From positions 1-51,201 of the forward strand of contig NZ_AZRY01000139.1 of the NCBI RefSeq assembly GCF_000520515.1: 51,201 bases of DNA. Reading direction: 5' to 3'. The position numbers and the translations under genes were made by a program. Positions 17,387-27,200 of this stretch are shown here, piece by piece. The first letter of the stretch is position 1; each line of letters begins with the position of its first letter. Source of the DNA: Arthrobacter sp. H20. Lineage in GTDB: Bacteria; Actinomycetota; Actinomycetes; Actinomycetales; Micrococcaceae. Below the pieces are notes generated by a model that was not told where the DNA came from, searched no databases, and saw nothing but the letters and a program-made list of their open reading frames with translations.

Positions 17387-19990
17387 CTAGCCCTCGGCGC
17401 GGAGGTGGTCCTCGTTAATCGATTCCCGACGACTGATGCCGAGCTTCTCGAAAATCCGATACACGTGTCCTTCGACTGTTCGCACAGAAAGCCCCAGTTC
17501 CAGCGCTACCTCAGCATTGCGTTTCCCTCTGCCCACCAGAACGGCGATATCCCGCTCTTTGCGAGTAAGCTTTGGTGAGCTCACGCCCCGGTGGAAGGAC
17601 TGGCCCTTCTGGTGCAGCTGCTCCAGCAGTTGCCTGATGTTCTGCTCCCGCAACCGGTTCTGATCGGAGCCGGCCAGGTTGAGGGCTTCCTGCAGGCAGA
17701 GCAGGGCGAGCGGAACGTAGCCGATATCCTCGGCCTGGTGCGCGATACGGACCAATTGATCGGCGTCGTGTTGATCCACAGCTCGGCAAAAGCCAGCCAC
17801 TAGCGCGGCGCCGGCGCCATCCACCAAGCTGGCAAGTTCCTTTACCCGCGCAAACCGACTGTGCTGTCCCACTCCCAGGGCGAGGACACGCAGGTCCATC
17901 TCGGCAGACACCCACCCCCTCGCCTCGGCATGGTCGGCCAAAGAGTGCAGCTGGGCCACTGCATCCGGGTCAGCTGACTGCACCACCCTGGCAGCGAGAA
18001 TGAAGCCACGGCCCATAAGTTGTGACTGTTGATTTCCCTTATCGCCGATGCTGTCGAACTCCATCGAGAATCGTTGCCAGCTAACCCGCTCGCCCACCAC
18101 TGAGGCGGTGAACGCGGCGAGTCCGAGTGCCACTGGACGCAAATTCTCCACATCGTGGATGCGAAGGCCTTCCACGGCACCACTCAAAGTTTCAGACGCC
18201 TCCCGATATTTGCCCTCACACATCTGGACGACCCCCATGGCTAGGTCAATAGCACCGCCCCAGTAGGCAAACGAGTCCGACGCCGACTCGGTATATCGAT
18301 TCAGCACCGCTGCAATCTGGCTCCACCGGCCAGCCCGAATCAGTGAGACAACGTGGCGGATAAGGACCCATTCGTGGTCGAGGATGAACCGCTGCGGATT
18401 GTCCTTCAACCTACGGAGTGCGTTACCGGTAACATCAGCTCCCCGCGCGGCCTGCCCCGTCGATGCATAGACCTCTCCCAATAGCGTGAGTGCAAGGATT
18501 GTGCTGCGTTCGTCATCGTCCGACAATGCGCCGTCAAGGTGCCTACGGAGACGTTCGGTCACGCCCGTGTACTTTCCCTCTGAAACCTCGCGATGCAGCT
18601 GCAGCAGGTCGACCTCCCGGTCGGAGGAGAACGGTCTGATCGCCTGGGCATCACCGGCACCAGGTGACTGCAGTCTGATAGCGAGGTGGGCTGCATAGTT
18701 CATTGATTCGAGGTCCAGATCGGCTGCAGACAGGTCCTTCAGACACTCCTGAGCTGATCGATACTCGCCTCGGTGGACGTATGCCCGCGCTTTTTGGACA
18801 CAAGCGGCTGAAGCCATCCTCGGTTGGTCGACCGCTGATGCTGCCCGCAAAGCGAAGGCTGAATCAGCAAGGTTATTGGCCACCGCGGCGGACTGGAGCA
18901 GCCTGTCGTTGGGGACAGACACACCACAGTCCAATAACCAGGACGTGTGCCGCACCAGGGCTTCACCGGTTAAGGAACCCGCGCTCGCACCAGCTTCCAG
19001 GAGCTGACGAAGCCGCAACTTGCGTCCCGCTGGAACGAGTCCACGAAGGATCTCGCCCAGCAACGGGTAGCTCGGGCGGACCAACGGCATCGGAGGCTCC
19101 CCGATAGCAATGAGGTGCGCCTCGTATAGCGCATCGATCGACGAGTGCCTACCCAGTTCGAACAGGGCAGAGATCATCAACGGTTCAGCCAACGCAACCA
19201 ACTCAAGAACCTCACGATCTCCCGGCGACAATCTCGACAGCTGCCTCTTCGTCAGTTCAATCGAGTGCTTGCCGGGTAACAGGCAGCCCTCCCTGAGAAT
19301 CCACACCCCATTACTGTTGACTACTGTGCCGCCTCGGCGGGCCTCCGCGATGAGAGTGAAAATGAGGAGCGGATTCCCTCCGCTCACACGTTCCACTGCG
19401 GCGCTCGTGCTCAATAGCACCCGCCCGCCGAACACCTGCTGGCATAGTTCATGGACCCCATTCTTGGTGAGAGGCCGAAGCTGGTAGCGGGCCAGAAGCC
19501 TGTCTACCGCTGGTCCGAATACTTTTGCATCCATCGCGTGACCTGGTCTACTGAGCAGGAGAACCCGGACTTCTCGTGAAGCCACCACCTGCAGGATCAA
19601 ATCCGCGCTGGCTTCGTCGAGCTCGTGCGCGTCGTCGACGATCAACAGGGCCGGCGCTGAGCTGGCCGGGTCATTGCCCGCGCGAAGGCTCCCGATCAAT
19701 GTGCGCATGAAAGCAATCGGGGAATCCGATTCGAGAGGACTGAGCTGTGTCAGCAGCGGCGCCAGCGCCCCGTAAGGGATACCTGCCAACGCCGCGCTGC
19801 CGTGCACACGGAAGGGTCTCACTTCTGCTTTGAGCTCTTTGAGCGCGGCCTCGGCGAGTGCACTTTTGCCTAAACCCGCATCACCAACAATCCACGTTCC
19901 ACTGCCGGACCTGATGTATTCCAGGATGATCTGCAGTTCATCCGCCCTGCCAACGAGGTCACAAGACCCGGGGTTAGCTATGAAGTCCAT
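17387..19990 (-). CDS. Giant LuxR/ATPase (LAL) regulator, pair 1 downstream member
   Basis: 867 residues in the plan of MalT/LAL regulators. The ATPase has Walker A GDAGLGKS (36-43) and Walker B LLIVDDAHELDEAS. The middle is a long helical repeat region, and the C-terminus is a LuxR helix-turn-helix (LTRKERDIAVLVGRGKRN, SVRTVEGHVYRIFEKLGISR). Such proteins usually bind a small signal, oligomerise with ATP and activate a few operons. It shares IPYGALAPLLTQL and SPIAFMRTL with the products of 34054-36747 and 39847-42528, marking a subfamily of downstream members. It begins 11 bases after the previous regulator. Targets unknown; the neighbouring cys and polysaccharide genes are candidates. Confidence 0.88.
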   Translation of the reverse strand: MDFIANPGSCDLVGRADELQIILEYIRSGSGTWIVGDAGLGKSALAEAALKELKAEVRPFRVHGSAALAGIPYGALAPLLTQLSPLESDSPIAFMRTLIGSLRAGNDPASSAPALLIVDDAHELDEASADLILQVVASREVRVLLLSRPGHAMDAKVFGPAVDRLLARYQLRPLTKNGVHELCQQVFGGRVLLSTSAAVERVSGGNPLLIFTLIAEARRGGTVVNSNGVWILREGCLLPGKHSIELTKRQLSRLSPGDREVLELVALAEPLMISALFELGRHSSIDALYEAHLIAIGEPPMPLVRPSYPLLGEILRGLVPAGRKLRLRQLLEAGASAGSLTGEALVRHTSWLLDCGVSVPNDRLLQSAAVANNLADSAFALRAASAVDQPRMASAACVQKARAYVHRGEYRSAQECLKDLSAADLDLESMNYAAHLAIRLQSPGAGDAQAIRPFSSDREVDLLQLHREVSEGKYTGVTERLRRHLDGALSDDDERSTILALTLLGEVYASTGQAARGADVTGNALRRLKDNPQRFILDHEWVLIRHVVSLIRAGRWSQIAAVLNRYTESASDSFAYWGGAIDLAMGVVQMCEGKYREASETLSGAVEGLRIHDVENLRPVALGLAAFTASVVGERVSWQRFSMEFDSIGDKGNQQSQLMGRGFILAARVVQSADPDAVAQLHSLADHAEARGWVSAEMDLRVLALGVGQHSRFARVKELASLVDGAGAALVAGFCRAVDQHDADQLVRIAHQAEDIGYVPLALLCLQEALNLAGSDQNRLREQNIRQLLEQLHQKGQSFHRGVSSPKLTRKERDIAVLVGRGKRNAEVALELGLSVRTVEGHVYRIFEKLGISRRESINEDHLRAEG

Positions 19991-20001
19991 TGATCACACC
20001 T

Positions 20002-22647
20002 TCAACAAAGAATTTCTCGAAGTTGTGCCCGGCCGGAGATGTGAAGCCGCTCGAAAATTTTCCCCAAATGCCAATCAATCGTGCGCGCGGACAGATTCAG
20101 ACTCCGGCCCAGAGCGGCACTGCTCTCGCCAGCCGCGGCGGCCGTTGCCAAGGCCAGTTCGAACTCGGTGAGCAGCGCCAAACGATCCTCGATCCCGTGA
20201 GAGCGCCGAAGCAGGCGGTAGCTTGTATTCTCCACCAACCGCGCGGCCCGAACCCCTGCCCGGTTCCCCGCACGGTGCGCCGCAGCGCGGGAGGCCCTAG
20301 CCGCGTCATAACTGAAAAGTGGATTGCCAATCTCCTGCGCTAGTTCGGCTGCGCGGATCAACACTGGTGCGTCGTCAAGAACCAGACCAGCCCCGAAATC
20401 CCTACACAGTGTGGCGTATGCCCCATCGTTTCTCCGGGCGGCGCTGGCGAGCATATCCCCTGAAACTGTACCCTCTAACCGAGTCGCGGCTGATAGAAAA
20501 ACCAGAGCATGGGATACGTTCCCGTTTGCCAGATCCTCACTGGCAAAAGAGGTCAGTTCATCGGCAACGTCCTCAGTTAACCCGCTGCCGGAAGAAGCTA
20601 GAAGGGTAAAGTACGTCGTTCCGCGCTGGATGCTCCATGAAGAAGGGTAGCCGTGAACCCGTACCAGACCAAGATGGTGCTTTGCGCGCTCGGTCTCGTC
20701 CTGGAGGGAATAGGCGTAGGCCGTAGCGGCCCGAGCATAAGGCGCCATCCCTTCCGGGTCCCGAAGGCTTAGCTGGCTCAGCGCTGGCACTAGGGACTCC
20801 AGGGCAAGATCAGAACATCCCGCGTACGCATAGAGTAGGCCCCGGAAAAGTTCGCTACGGGACGCCCACCGCACCCGGTTCATACCGAGTGCTTCCTCGC
20901 CGTCGAGCAGTTCAAGGCATTCGGCGTACTCCCCCGCAAACAGGAGCGCGTTGAATGCCCGAAGATACACCGCGTCTCGCGCCGCCTCCGATACGTTCGA
21001 GGTGCCGATTTCCCGCAGCAGGTCCCTAACCAACGTCACCGCTTCTTGCTGTCGCCCAGTCACCGACCACGCCTCGCAGAGCAAACTGCCGGCGTACATT
21101 CGAAGGTCGGGTAACCGGTCGCGGTCGAAGTAAAGGTCAGGCAATTCATCGGGCAGTTGCGCGTGCCTGCCGTCGAACATTGCCTGCTCAGCTTTGGCCA
21201 GGATCAGTCTGTCCACCATCATTGTGGTCTGCGGGTCCACACGATGGATGGCCCTAGCCATGCCTTCGTGCACACACTCGGTTACCGACAAAACTCCGGT
21301 TGGCTGGCCCGTTTCGTCGGGCAACGCCCGCGCTAGTTTGTGATGCTCGATTGCTAGGCTGGCCCGTAGCTCTGGATCTGGCACACCTTCGACGGACGAG
21401 ATCGTGCCCAGAACCTGGCTCGCGGTTGCTAGCTCGCCGAGTGCCACGAGCGCCCGTACCGTTTCAAGGAGTGCTGCCGGCTCGCGTGTCGCTGTGTCGA
21501 TATCGGGTAGCAGCGCCAGAGCTGAACGGGGGTCACACTGCTCGTTGGCAGCTTTGGCCGCCCGCAGCAGCAGTGATGGGTCAAGATCCACTCCGCAATC
21601 GCGGCCCCAACACGCAAAGTGGGGAAGGCTAGCCGGCGGGAGGGTGGAAGGATCCAGGACCGCATTGAGGCGTTCCCAGAGCTCACGACTCCTTCCTGAT
21701 GGCATTCCAAATCTTAGGGCTTCAGCGGTGAGCCGGTCGCTGATTCGTGCGGTGAGCTCCGGGCCTGGTGAGACCTCCACCATCTCTTGTTCCTGGAGAT
21801 AATCAGTATCCTCGGGGTCAACGATCTGGTTCAGGACTTTCACGGGCAACGCGCCGGCAAGGGCAAGAACCTCCAGCACGCGACACTGCGCAGGCGTCAG
21901 GGCGTCAAGTCCTAGCCTGACGATTTCCGCGATGTCCTCTGAGAAGAGGACATCTCCGGCCAGGACCCACACACCGTCGAGTTCAAACAATCGTCCGCTA
22001 CTTATCTGCTTTTGGGCCAACACCTGCAGGAATAGGGGATTGCCTCCCGTGACCGACCACAACGTCCGAATAGCGATAGCGGAGAGACGCTTTTCTAACG
22101 TCTGTTGCAGCAGATCTCCGGCTTCAACGAGGCTGAGGGGTTCCACGTCTATACGCCGTAAGTGGCCCGTAGTCCACAATTTGAGGAACTCCCCGCTCCC
22201 AGCGGCAATGTCTTGGCTTGTGATGAGCAGAGTGACCGAACCGCTGGAGGCCAACTGAGTGATCACTGTCGCGGTGAGTGGATCAAGGCTCTCAGCGTTC
22301 TCCAGAAAGATCAGCAATGGTTTCCCCTTGGCATGCTCGATGAGCACGCTCGCAAGTCCCTCAAGGAGGAGTGCAGGATGGCCGAGCGAACGGGCGTCCA
22401 GGGCGCTCAATAACAGGCTCAGGGCGCCATACGGCGTCCGGGAAGCCACCGGGCTGCACCGGATGTGTTCTACGTGGAAGTTTGAACCGGTTCGCGAGAG
22501 CATAGCGCTGGCAATTGTGGATTTGCCGACTCCTGCGCCACCCACGAGAATGACGCCGCCTCTCCCCGGCTCAAGCGAATGTAGCGCCGCCGAAACCATC
22601 TCTTCCCGGCTCCGGATCGTTGCAGTGGGCGTCTGACGGGTTGTCAT
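20002..22647 (-). CDS. Giant LuxR/ATPase (LAL) regulator, pair 1 upstream member
   Basis: 881 residues from ATG 22647. Walker A is GGAGVGKS (36-43). The Walker B position reads LLIFLENAESLD, lacking the usual paired Asp. The C-terminal LuxR domain is weaker than in its five paralogues (LTEFELALATAAAAGESSA, ARTIDWHLGKIFERLHISGR), although the TxxxHLxxIxxxL core remains. RTPYGALSLLLSALD followed by GHPALLLEGL groups it with the upstream members 36740-39391 and 42525-44849. Transcription runs away from the pssD/pssE genes across a 474-base spacer rich in dyads. Confidence 0.87.
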   Translation of the reverse strand: MTTRQTPTATIRSREEMVSAALHSLEPGRGGVILVGGAGVGKSTIASAMLSRTGSNFHVEHIRCSPVASRTPYGALSLLLSALDARSLGHPALLLEGLASVLIEHAKGKPLLIFLENAESLDPLTATVITQLASSGSVTLLITSQDIAAGSGEFLKLWTTGHLRRIDVEPLSLVEAGDLLQQTLEKRLSAIAIRTLWSVTGGNPLFLQVLAQKQISSGRLFELDGVWVLAGDVLFSEDIAEIVRLGLDALTPAQCRVLEVLALAGALPVKVLNQIVDPEDTDYLQEQEMVEVSPGPELTARISDRLTAEALRFGMPSGRSRELWERLNAVLDPSTLPPASLPHFACWGRDCGVDLDPSLLLRAAKAANEQCDPRSALALLPDIDTATREPAALLETVRALVALGELATASQVLGTISSVEGVPDPELRASLAIEHHKLARALPDETGQPTGVLSVTECVHEGMARAIHRVDPQTTMMVDRLILAKAEQAMFDGRHAQLPDELPDLYFDRDRLPDLRMYAGSLLCEAWSVTGRQQEAVTLVRDLLREIGTSNVSEAARDAVYLRAFNALLFAGEYAECLELLDGEEALGMNRVRWASRSELFRGLLYAYAGCSDLALESLVPALSQLSLRDPEGMAPYARAATAYAYSLQDETERAKHHLGLVRVHGYPSSWSIQRGTTYFTLLASSGSGLTEDVADELTSFASEDLANGNVSHALVFLSAATRLEGTVSGDMLASAARRNDGAYATLCRDFGAGLVLDDAPVLIRAAELAQEIGNPLFSYDAARASRAAAHRAGNRAGVRAARLVENTSYRLLRRSHGIEDRLALLTEFELALATAAAAGESSAALGRSLNLSARTIDWHLGKIFERLHISGRAQLREILC

Positions 22648-22869
22648 GAGCCTGAGCCGATACTCGTCGTAAATCGGCTCCAGGTAGAGCTGAAGACGAC
22701 CATGCGGGCTTCCTCTAGGGAGCGGATAGTGCGATGTCGGGCTGGTGAGCCCATCCTAGGTCCGATTCGAGAATGCGTCCATGGCAACTCGCGATCGGAG
22801 CTTTCGATACGGCCCTGAACTGGTGGAGGTGTAAACATGCCCTGCGCCCAACCCCCAACCCGGGAGAAC

Positions 22870-22882
22870 CGAGTACTACCCG
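22870..22882 (+). promoter_or_regulatory. Shared 13-nt motif CGAGTACTACCCG, copy 1
   Basis: A near-dyad (CGAGTA-C-TACCCG, one mismatch). The identical 13-mer occurs on the opposite strand at 33985-33997, upstream of wcaJ, and its GTACTACC core recurs at 46554-46561 upstream of ugd. Proposed regulator binding site. Confidence 0.5.
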
Positions 22883-22976
22883 GTCGATGACGGGTAGACG
22901 GATCGGTACTTAACCTTCCTCGCATGGTTGAGTTCCCCACGGTTTAGCTCGTCGCGGGTACTCGCCACAAGAAGTC

Positions 22977-22993
22977 CGAGTAGCGAGTACTCG
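22977..22993. promoter_or_regulatory. Perfect dyad CGAGTA-GCGAG-TACTCG
   Basis: Six-base arms with a five-base centre lie 129 bases before the pssD ATG and 330 bases before the pair 1 regulator start. It shares GAGTAGCGA with the dyad at 44924-44938. Confidence 0.5.
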
Positions 22994-23121
22994 TGTCCTG
23001 CCCGACCCCCTCACCCTAGGCTTCTGTCCATCACATCGATATCAAGCCGAAACTCAGGTTCCGTTCGGGAGTGGGCACTGACAGGACGCAGCACGGGGCA
23101 GATCCCGGAAAGGAAGAATCG

Positions 23122-23571
23122 ATGAAGATCATGCTAGTGACCTCCGCGGGAGGCCACCTCGCTCAGTTGTTGCCATTGGACGATTGGTGGCGCGCTCATG
23201 CGCGATCCTGGGTTACTTTCCGCCGCCCAGAGGTGGAGGCAGCGTTGGCAAGTGAAGAGGTCACTTGGTGCTATTTCCCGACGACTCGCAACATCCCCAA
23301 CGCATTCAAGAACCTTCTGTTGGCATGGCCAACCCTGCGTCGATTCAGGCCCGATGTGGTGGTGTCAGTCGGCGCCGGTGTGAGCGTTCCATTCTTCGTT
23401 GTCGCAAAACTTCTGCAGATCCATACGGTGTACATCGAGTGCTTTGACAGGATTACAATGCCCACCCTTAGCGGCAGACTGTGTTATCCGCTCTCCGACG
23501 TATTCTGCGTGCAATGGGAGGAACAAATGCGGTACTACCCTGATGCAATCAATATCGGACCGATCCTATGA
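23122..23571 (+). CDS. pssD: Alg14/PssD-like membrane subunit of a glycosyltransferase
   Basis: 149 residues from ATG 23122, preceded by GGAAAGGAAG. The start KIMLVTSAGGHLAQLLPL, the PDVVVSVGAGVSVPF segment and VYIECFDRITMPTLSGRL are typical of Alg14/PssD, the small subunit that anchors an Alg13-like partner and contributes to acceptor binding. The partner gene follows with an ATGA overlap. In rhizobial and lactococcal polysaccharide loci such split enzymes add the second sugar (often glucuronate or galactose) to the lipid-linked primer. The same role here is inferred. Confidence 0.82.
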   Translation: MKIMLVTSAGGHLAQLLPLDDWWRAHARSWVTFRRPEVEAALASEEVTWCYFPTTRNIPNAFKNLLLAWPTLRRFRPDVVVSVGAGVSVPFFVVAKLLQIHTVYIECFDRITMPTLSGRLCYPLSDVFCVQWEEQMRYYPDAINIGPIL

Positions 23572-24143
23572 GCAATTTCGCCTCCCAACCGCAGGTGATC
23601 GTCTCGTTGGGTACAGATCATCATAGATTCGACCGGCTTGTGGATTGGATTGACGAATGGCTCTCCTCCACGCCGTCAGCGCCGAGTTGTCTAGTCCAAC
23701 ATGGTGCCAGTCGCGCCCCCCGATTTGCGGAGGGTGTAACGCGGATGCCCCGACAAGAGCTGCTGGGGCTATACAGTCGCGCAACCGTTGTTGTGGTTCA
23801 AGGTGGCCCAGGGTCCATTCTCGACGCCCGGGAGGTGGGGCATATTCCCATCGCAGTCGCGCGTAGACCCGAAATGCACGAGGTTGTCGACAGTCATCAA
23901 ATCGCTTTCGCGAACACCATGGCGAGATACGGGAACGCGATGGTGGTCAACAGCTCCGGGGCTCTCGCGCAGGCAATGGAACGTGCCCTCCAATACCCGG
24001 AATCAATGCGGACAGCGCCCCGCATCTCCGGCGCACAGACGGCTGCAATGAAGCTGGACGAAGCCATTCGCCAGCTCGAAATGAGCCCCCACAAGCCCGT
24101 CGCACTCCGGCGCATCAAGCAGTTGGTGAGCCGCCACTCCTAA
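23568..24143 (+). CDS. pssE: Alg13/PssE-like catalytic subunit of a glycosyltransferase
   Basis: 191 residues; the ATG overlaps the pssD stop. It is a GT28-type C-terminal domain: PQVIVSLGTDHHRFDRLVDW at the start, then VVVVQGGPGSILDAREVG and PIAVARRPEMHEVVDSHQ, which form the sugar-nucleotide site. It needs the PssD partner for membrane association. The Gly-rich GGPGS and HEVVDSHQ motifs indicate a working active site. The gene converges on mfd with an 88-base gap that shows no strong hairpin. Confidence 0.82.
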   Translation: MSNFASQPQVIVSLGTDHHRFDRLVDWIDEWLSSTPSAPSCLVQHGASRAPRFAEGVTRMPRQELLGLYSRATVVVVQGGPGSILDAREVGHIPIAVARRPEMHEVVDSHQIAFANTMARYGNAMVVNSSGALAQAMERALQYPESMRTAPRISGAQTAAMKLDEAIRQLEMSPHKPVALRRIKQLVSRHS

Positions 24144-24231
24144 CGCGGGCGACTCGCCATTGCGTCATTCACGGTCCCTAATCTTCCACATTCCCAGCCT
24201 CAGCAGTAGTTATTTGATGCCAGCGGAACCG

Positions 24232-27200
24232 TTAGTCGGTAAAGATCGCGTCCACCACGTTCTGCGCCCAGGTGAGGATGTCAGCGTCGGCGAGGTCCCG
24301 TCCGCCCACCGGCGACGATTTGGGTTTCGGGATCAGCGCGGCGTTCAGGGCTGGCTTCACCGAGGACCCCGGATACATGCGCTTGAGCCGCATTTCCTTC
24401 GATTCCGGCAGGACGGCCGGGGCGAACTTGATGAAGTTTCCCTGGAGCGCCACATCGGTCAGGCCCACGGCGCGTGCAGCCACCCTGAACCGTGCAACGG
24501 CAATAAGGTTCACCACCGGCGCGGGCGGCTCGCCATACCTGTCATTGAGCTCCTCAACCACCCCGTCAATCGCTTCAACTGTGAGTGCCGAGGCAAGTTT
24601 TCGGTAGGCCTCCAGCCGCAACCGCTCCCCCGGCACATAGTCGTGGGGAAGGTGCGCGTTGACTGGTAGTTCGATCTTCATCTCGGCTGCCTTTTCCTCA
24701 GCCTCGCCGCGGAAGTCAGCGACGGCCTCCCCGACCAACCTGATGTACAGGTCGAAGCCCACCCCCTGGATGTGGCCTGATTGCTCGCCGCCAAGCATAT
24801 TACCGGCGCCGCGGATCTCGAGGTCCTTCAGTGCCAGCTGCATGCCAGCGCCGAGTTCGTTATGCGAGGCGACAGCCTTCAGGCGCTCGAGGGCCACCTC
24901 GCCCAGGGGTCTTTCCGACGGATAGAGGAAGTAGGCGTAGGCCCGCTCCCTGCCGCGGCCCACCCGCCCGCGGAGCTGGTGCAGCTGGGACAGGCCGTAG
25001 TTGTCGGCCCGGTCAACGATCAGCGTGTTGGCGTTGGAGATGTCCAGGCCAGTCTCAATGATGGTGGTGCACACGAGCACGTCAAAGCGTTTCTCCCAGA
25101 AGTCGACAATGATCTGCTCCAGCCGGGACTCGCTCATCTGGCCGTGCGCGACGGCGACGCGGGCCTCGGGCACCAGCTCCTTCAGGTGCGCCGCGGTCCG
25201 GTCGATCGATGACACCCGGTTGTGGACGAAGAAGACCTGCCCCTCGCGCATCAATTCACGGCGTATGGCCGCCGAGGTCTGCTTGTCCGTGTAAGGACCC
25301 ACATAGGTCAGCACGGGGTGCCGTTCCTCCGGCGGGGTGGCAAGGGTCGAGGTCTCACGGATGCCGGTCAGTGACATTTCGAGTGTCCTGGGAATCGGGG
25401 TCGCACTCATGGCGAGGACGTCAACGTTGGTGCGCATCTTCTTCAGCGCCTCTTTGTGTTCAACTCCGAAACGCTGCTCCTCGTCAACGATCACGAGGCC
25501 CAGATCCTTGAACTGCACCTGGTTGGAGAGCAACCGGTGGGTGCCAATGACCACATCGACGGCGCCGGTACTGATTCCATCGGTGGTTTCCCGCGACTCT
25601 TTCGCACTCTGGAACCGGGACAGAGGCTTGACCCGCACCGGGAAACCGGAGAACCGTTCGGAGAAGGTTTCGTTATGCTGCTGCACCAGCAGTGTGGTGG
25701 GCACCAGGACCGCAACCTGCTTCCCGTCCTGGACTGCCTTGAACGCCGCCCGCACGGCGATCTCTGTTTTTCCGTAGCCGACGTCGCCGGAGACCAGACG
25801 GTCCATCGGCACCTCGCGCTCCATATCGGCTTTGACCTCGTTGATGGTGGTCAACTGGTCGGGCGTCTCAATGTAGGGGAACGCTTCTTCCAACTCACGC
25901 TGCCAGGGTGTGTCGGTGGAGAAGGCGAAGCCACGGGAGGCCATCCGCGCCGAGTACAACCGGATCAGCTCCCCTGCGATCTCCTTGACCGCCTTGCGCG
26001 CCTTGGACTTGGTGCTGGCCCAGTCCGAGCCGCCCATTTTGCTTAGCGCGGGGGCATCTCCGCCCACGTACCGGGTCACCTGGTCCAGCTGGTCAGTGGG
26101 CACAAACAGGCGGTCGCCCGGGGCGCCGCGTTTGGACGGCGCGTATTCAAGCAGCAGGTATTCGCGGATGGTTTTGGTCGGCCCGGCGCCTGATGCACGT
26201 TGCAGCAGCTCAACGAACCGCGCGACGCCGTGCTGCTCGTGCACCACGTAGTCGCCTTCGCGCAGCTGCAACGGGTCAACTGCGTTGCGCCGTTTGGAGG
26301 GCATCTTCCGCATGTCGCGGGTTCCCGAGGCGGTGGTCCGGCCCAGCAGGTCGGCCTCGGTCAACAGCCCCAGCTTGAGAGAATCCAGCACAAACCCGCG
26401 GCCCGCCGACGCGGTGGTGATCTCGATGATGCCCGGTTGCGGCGGCGAATCGAGTGAGTCCACCCGCGCCGCCGGAATGTCATGGTCGTGGAACAGTTCG
26501 GCCAGCCGCGCTGCCGGGCCGGGGCCCTCGGTGGCGACTACCACCCGCCACTGGTCCTTCACCCGCTTGCCCAGGAACTCCATCATCTCCGCCACATCGC
26601 CCTGATAGCCGCGTGGTTCGCGGGCGTGAACTGTGAACGTGTCTATCTCGGGCAGGAGGTCCTGAAGCGAGTCATCGGAGGCGAAGGAAGTGATGGACCA
26701 CCAGGCAACGTCGTTTGCCAGCGCCGCAGACCGGGTGTCGGTCAGCGACCTGAAGCTGGCCGTCTGCAGGTCAGCACCCAGAGTGCCGCCCAGGTCGAGC
26801 GGGGCAGCGCCGCCGTCGGAAGCTGTCGCCCAGGCTGCCTCAAGGAATTCCTCGTTGGTGGCGGCGAGGTCGTGGGCCCGGGTTCGCACCTTCTCCGGCT
26901 CGATGACGACCGCGATCGACCCTGCCGGCAGTTCGCCTACCATGGGCACCATCGAATCGACCAGGACCGGCGCCAGGGATTCCATCCCCTCAACCGCGAT
27001 GCCGCCCGCGATCTTTTCCAGCATGGCGGCGGCCGCCGGGAGGCCTGCCTTCAGGGTGGCCGCCCGGGACATGACTGCTGGGGTAATCAGAATCTCGCGG
27101 CAGGGCGGGGCGAAGAGCGCGGCCGGGCTGCCGTCGTCGTCCCGCGCCAATGACCGCTGGTCGGCAACAGCGAACCAGCGCATTGCCTCCACTTCGTCGC

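Larger units (their letters stand above)
22648..23121. other. Divergent regulatory spacer between regulator pair 1 and pssD
   Basis: 474 bases with no credible gene. It must carry promoters in both directions. It contains CGAGTACTACCCG at 22870-22882, an imperfect palindrome GCGGGTACTCGC at 22954-22965 and a perfect dyad at 22977-22993. A small hairpin, GGGCT-GGTG-AGCCC, lies near 22738-22751. Confidence 0.6.

Noticed and set aside
25456-26046. Long plus-strand frames opposite mfd
   Set aside because: Antisense frames are expected in GC-rich genes; mfd is complete on the other strand.
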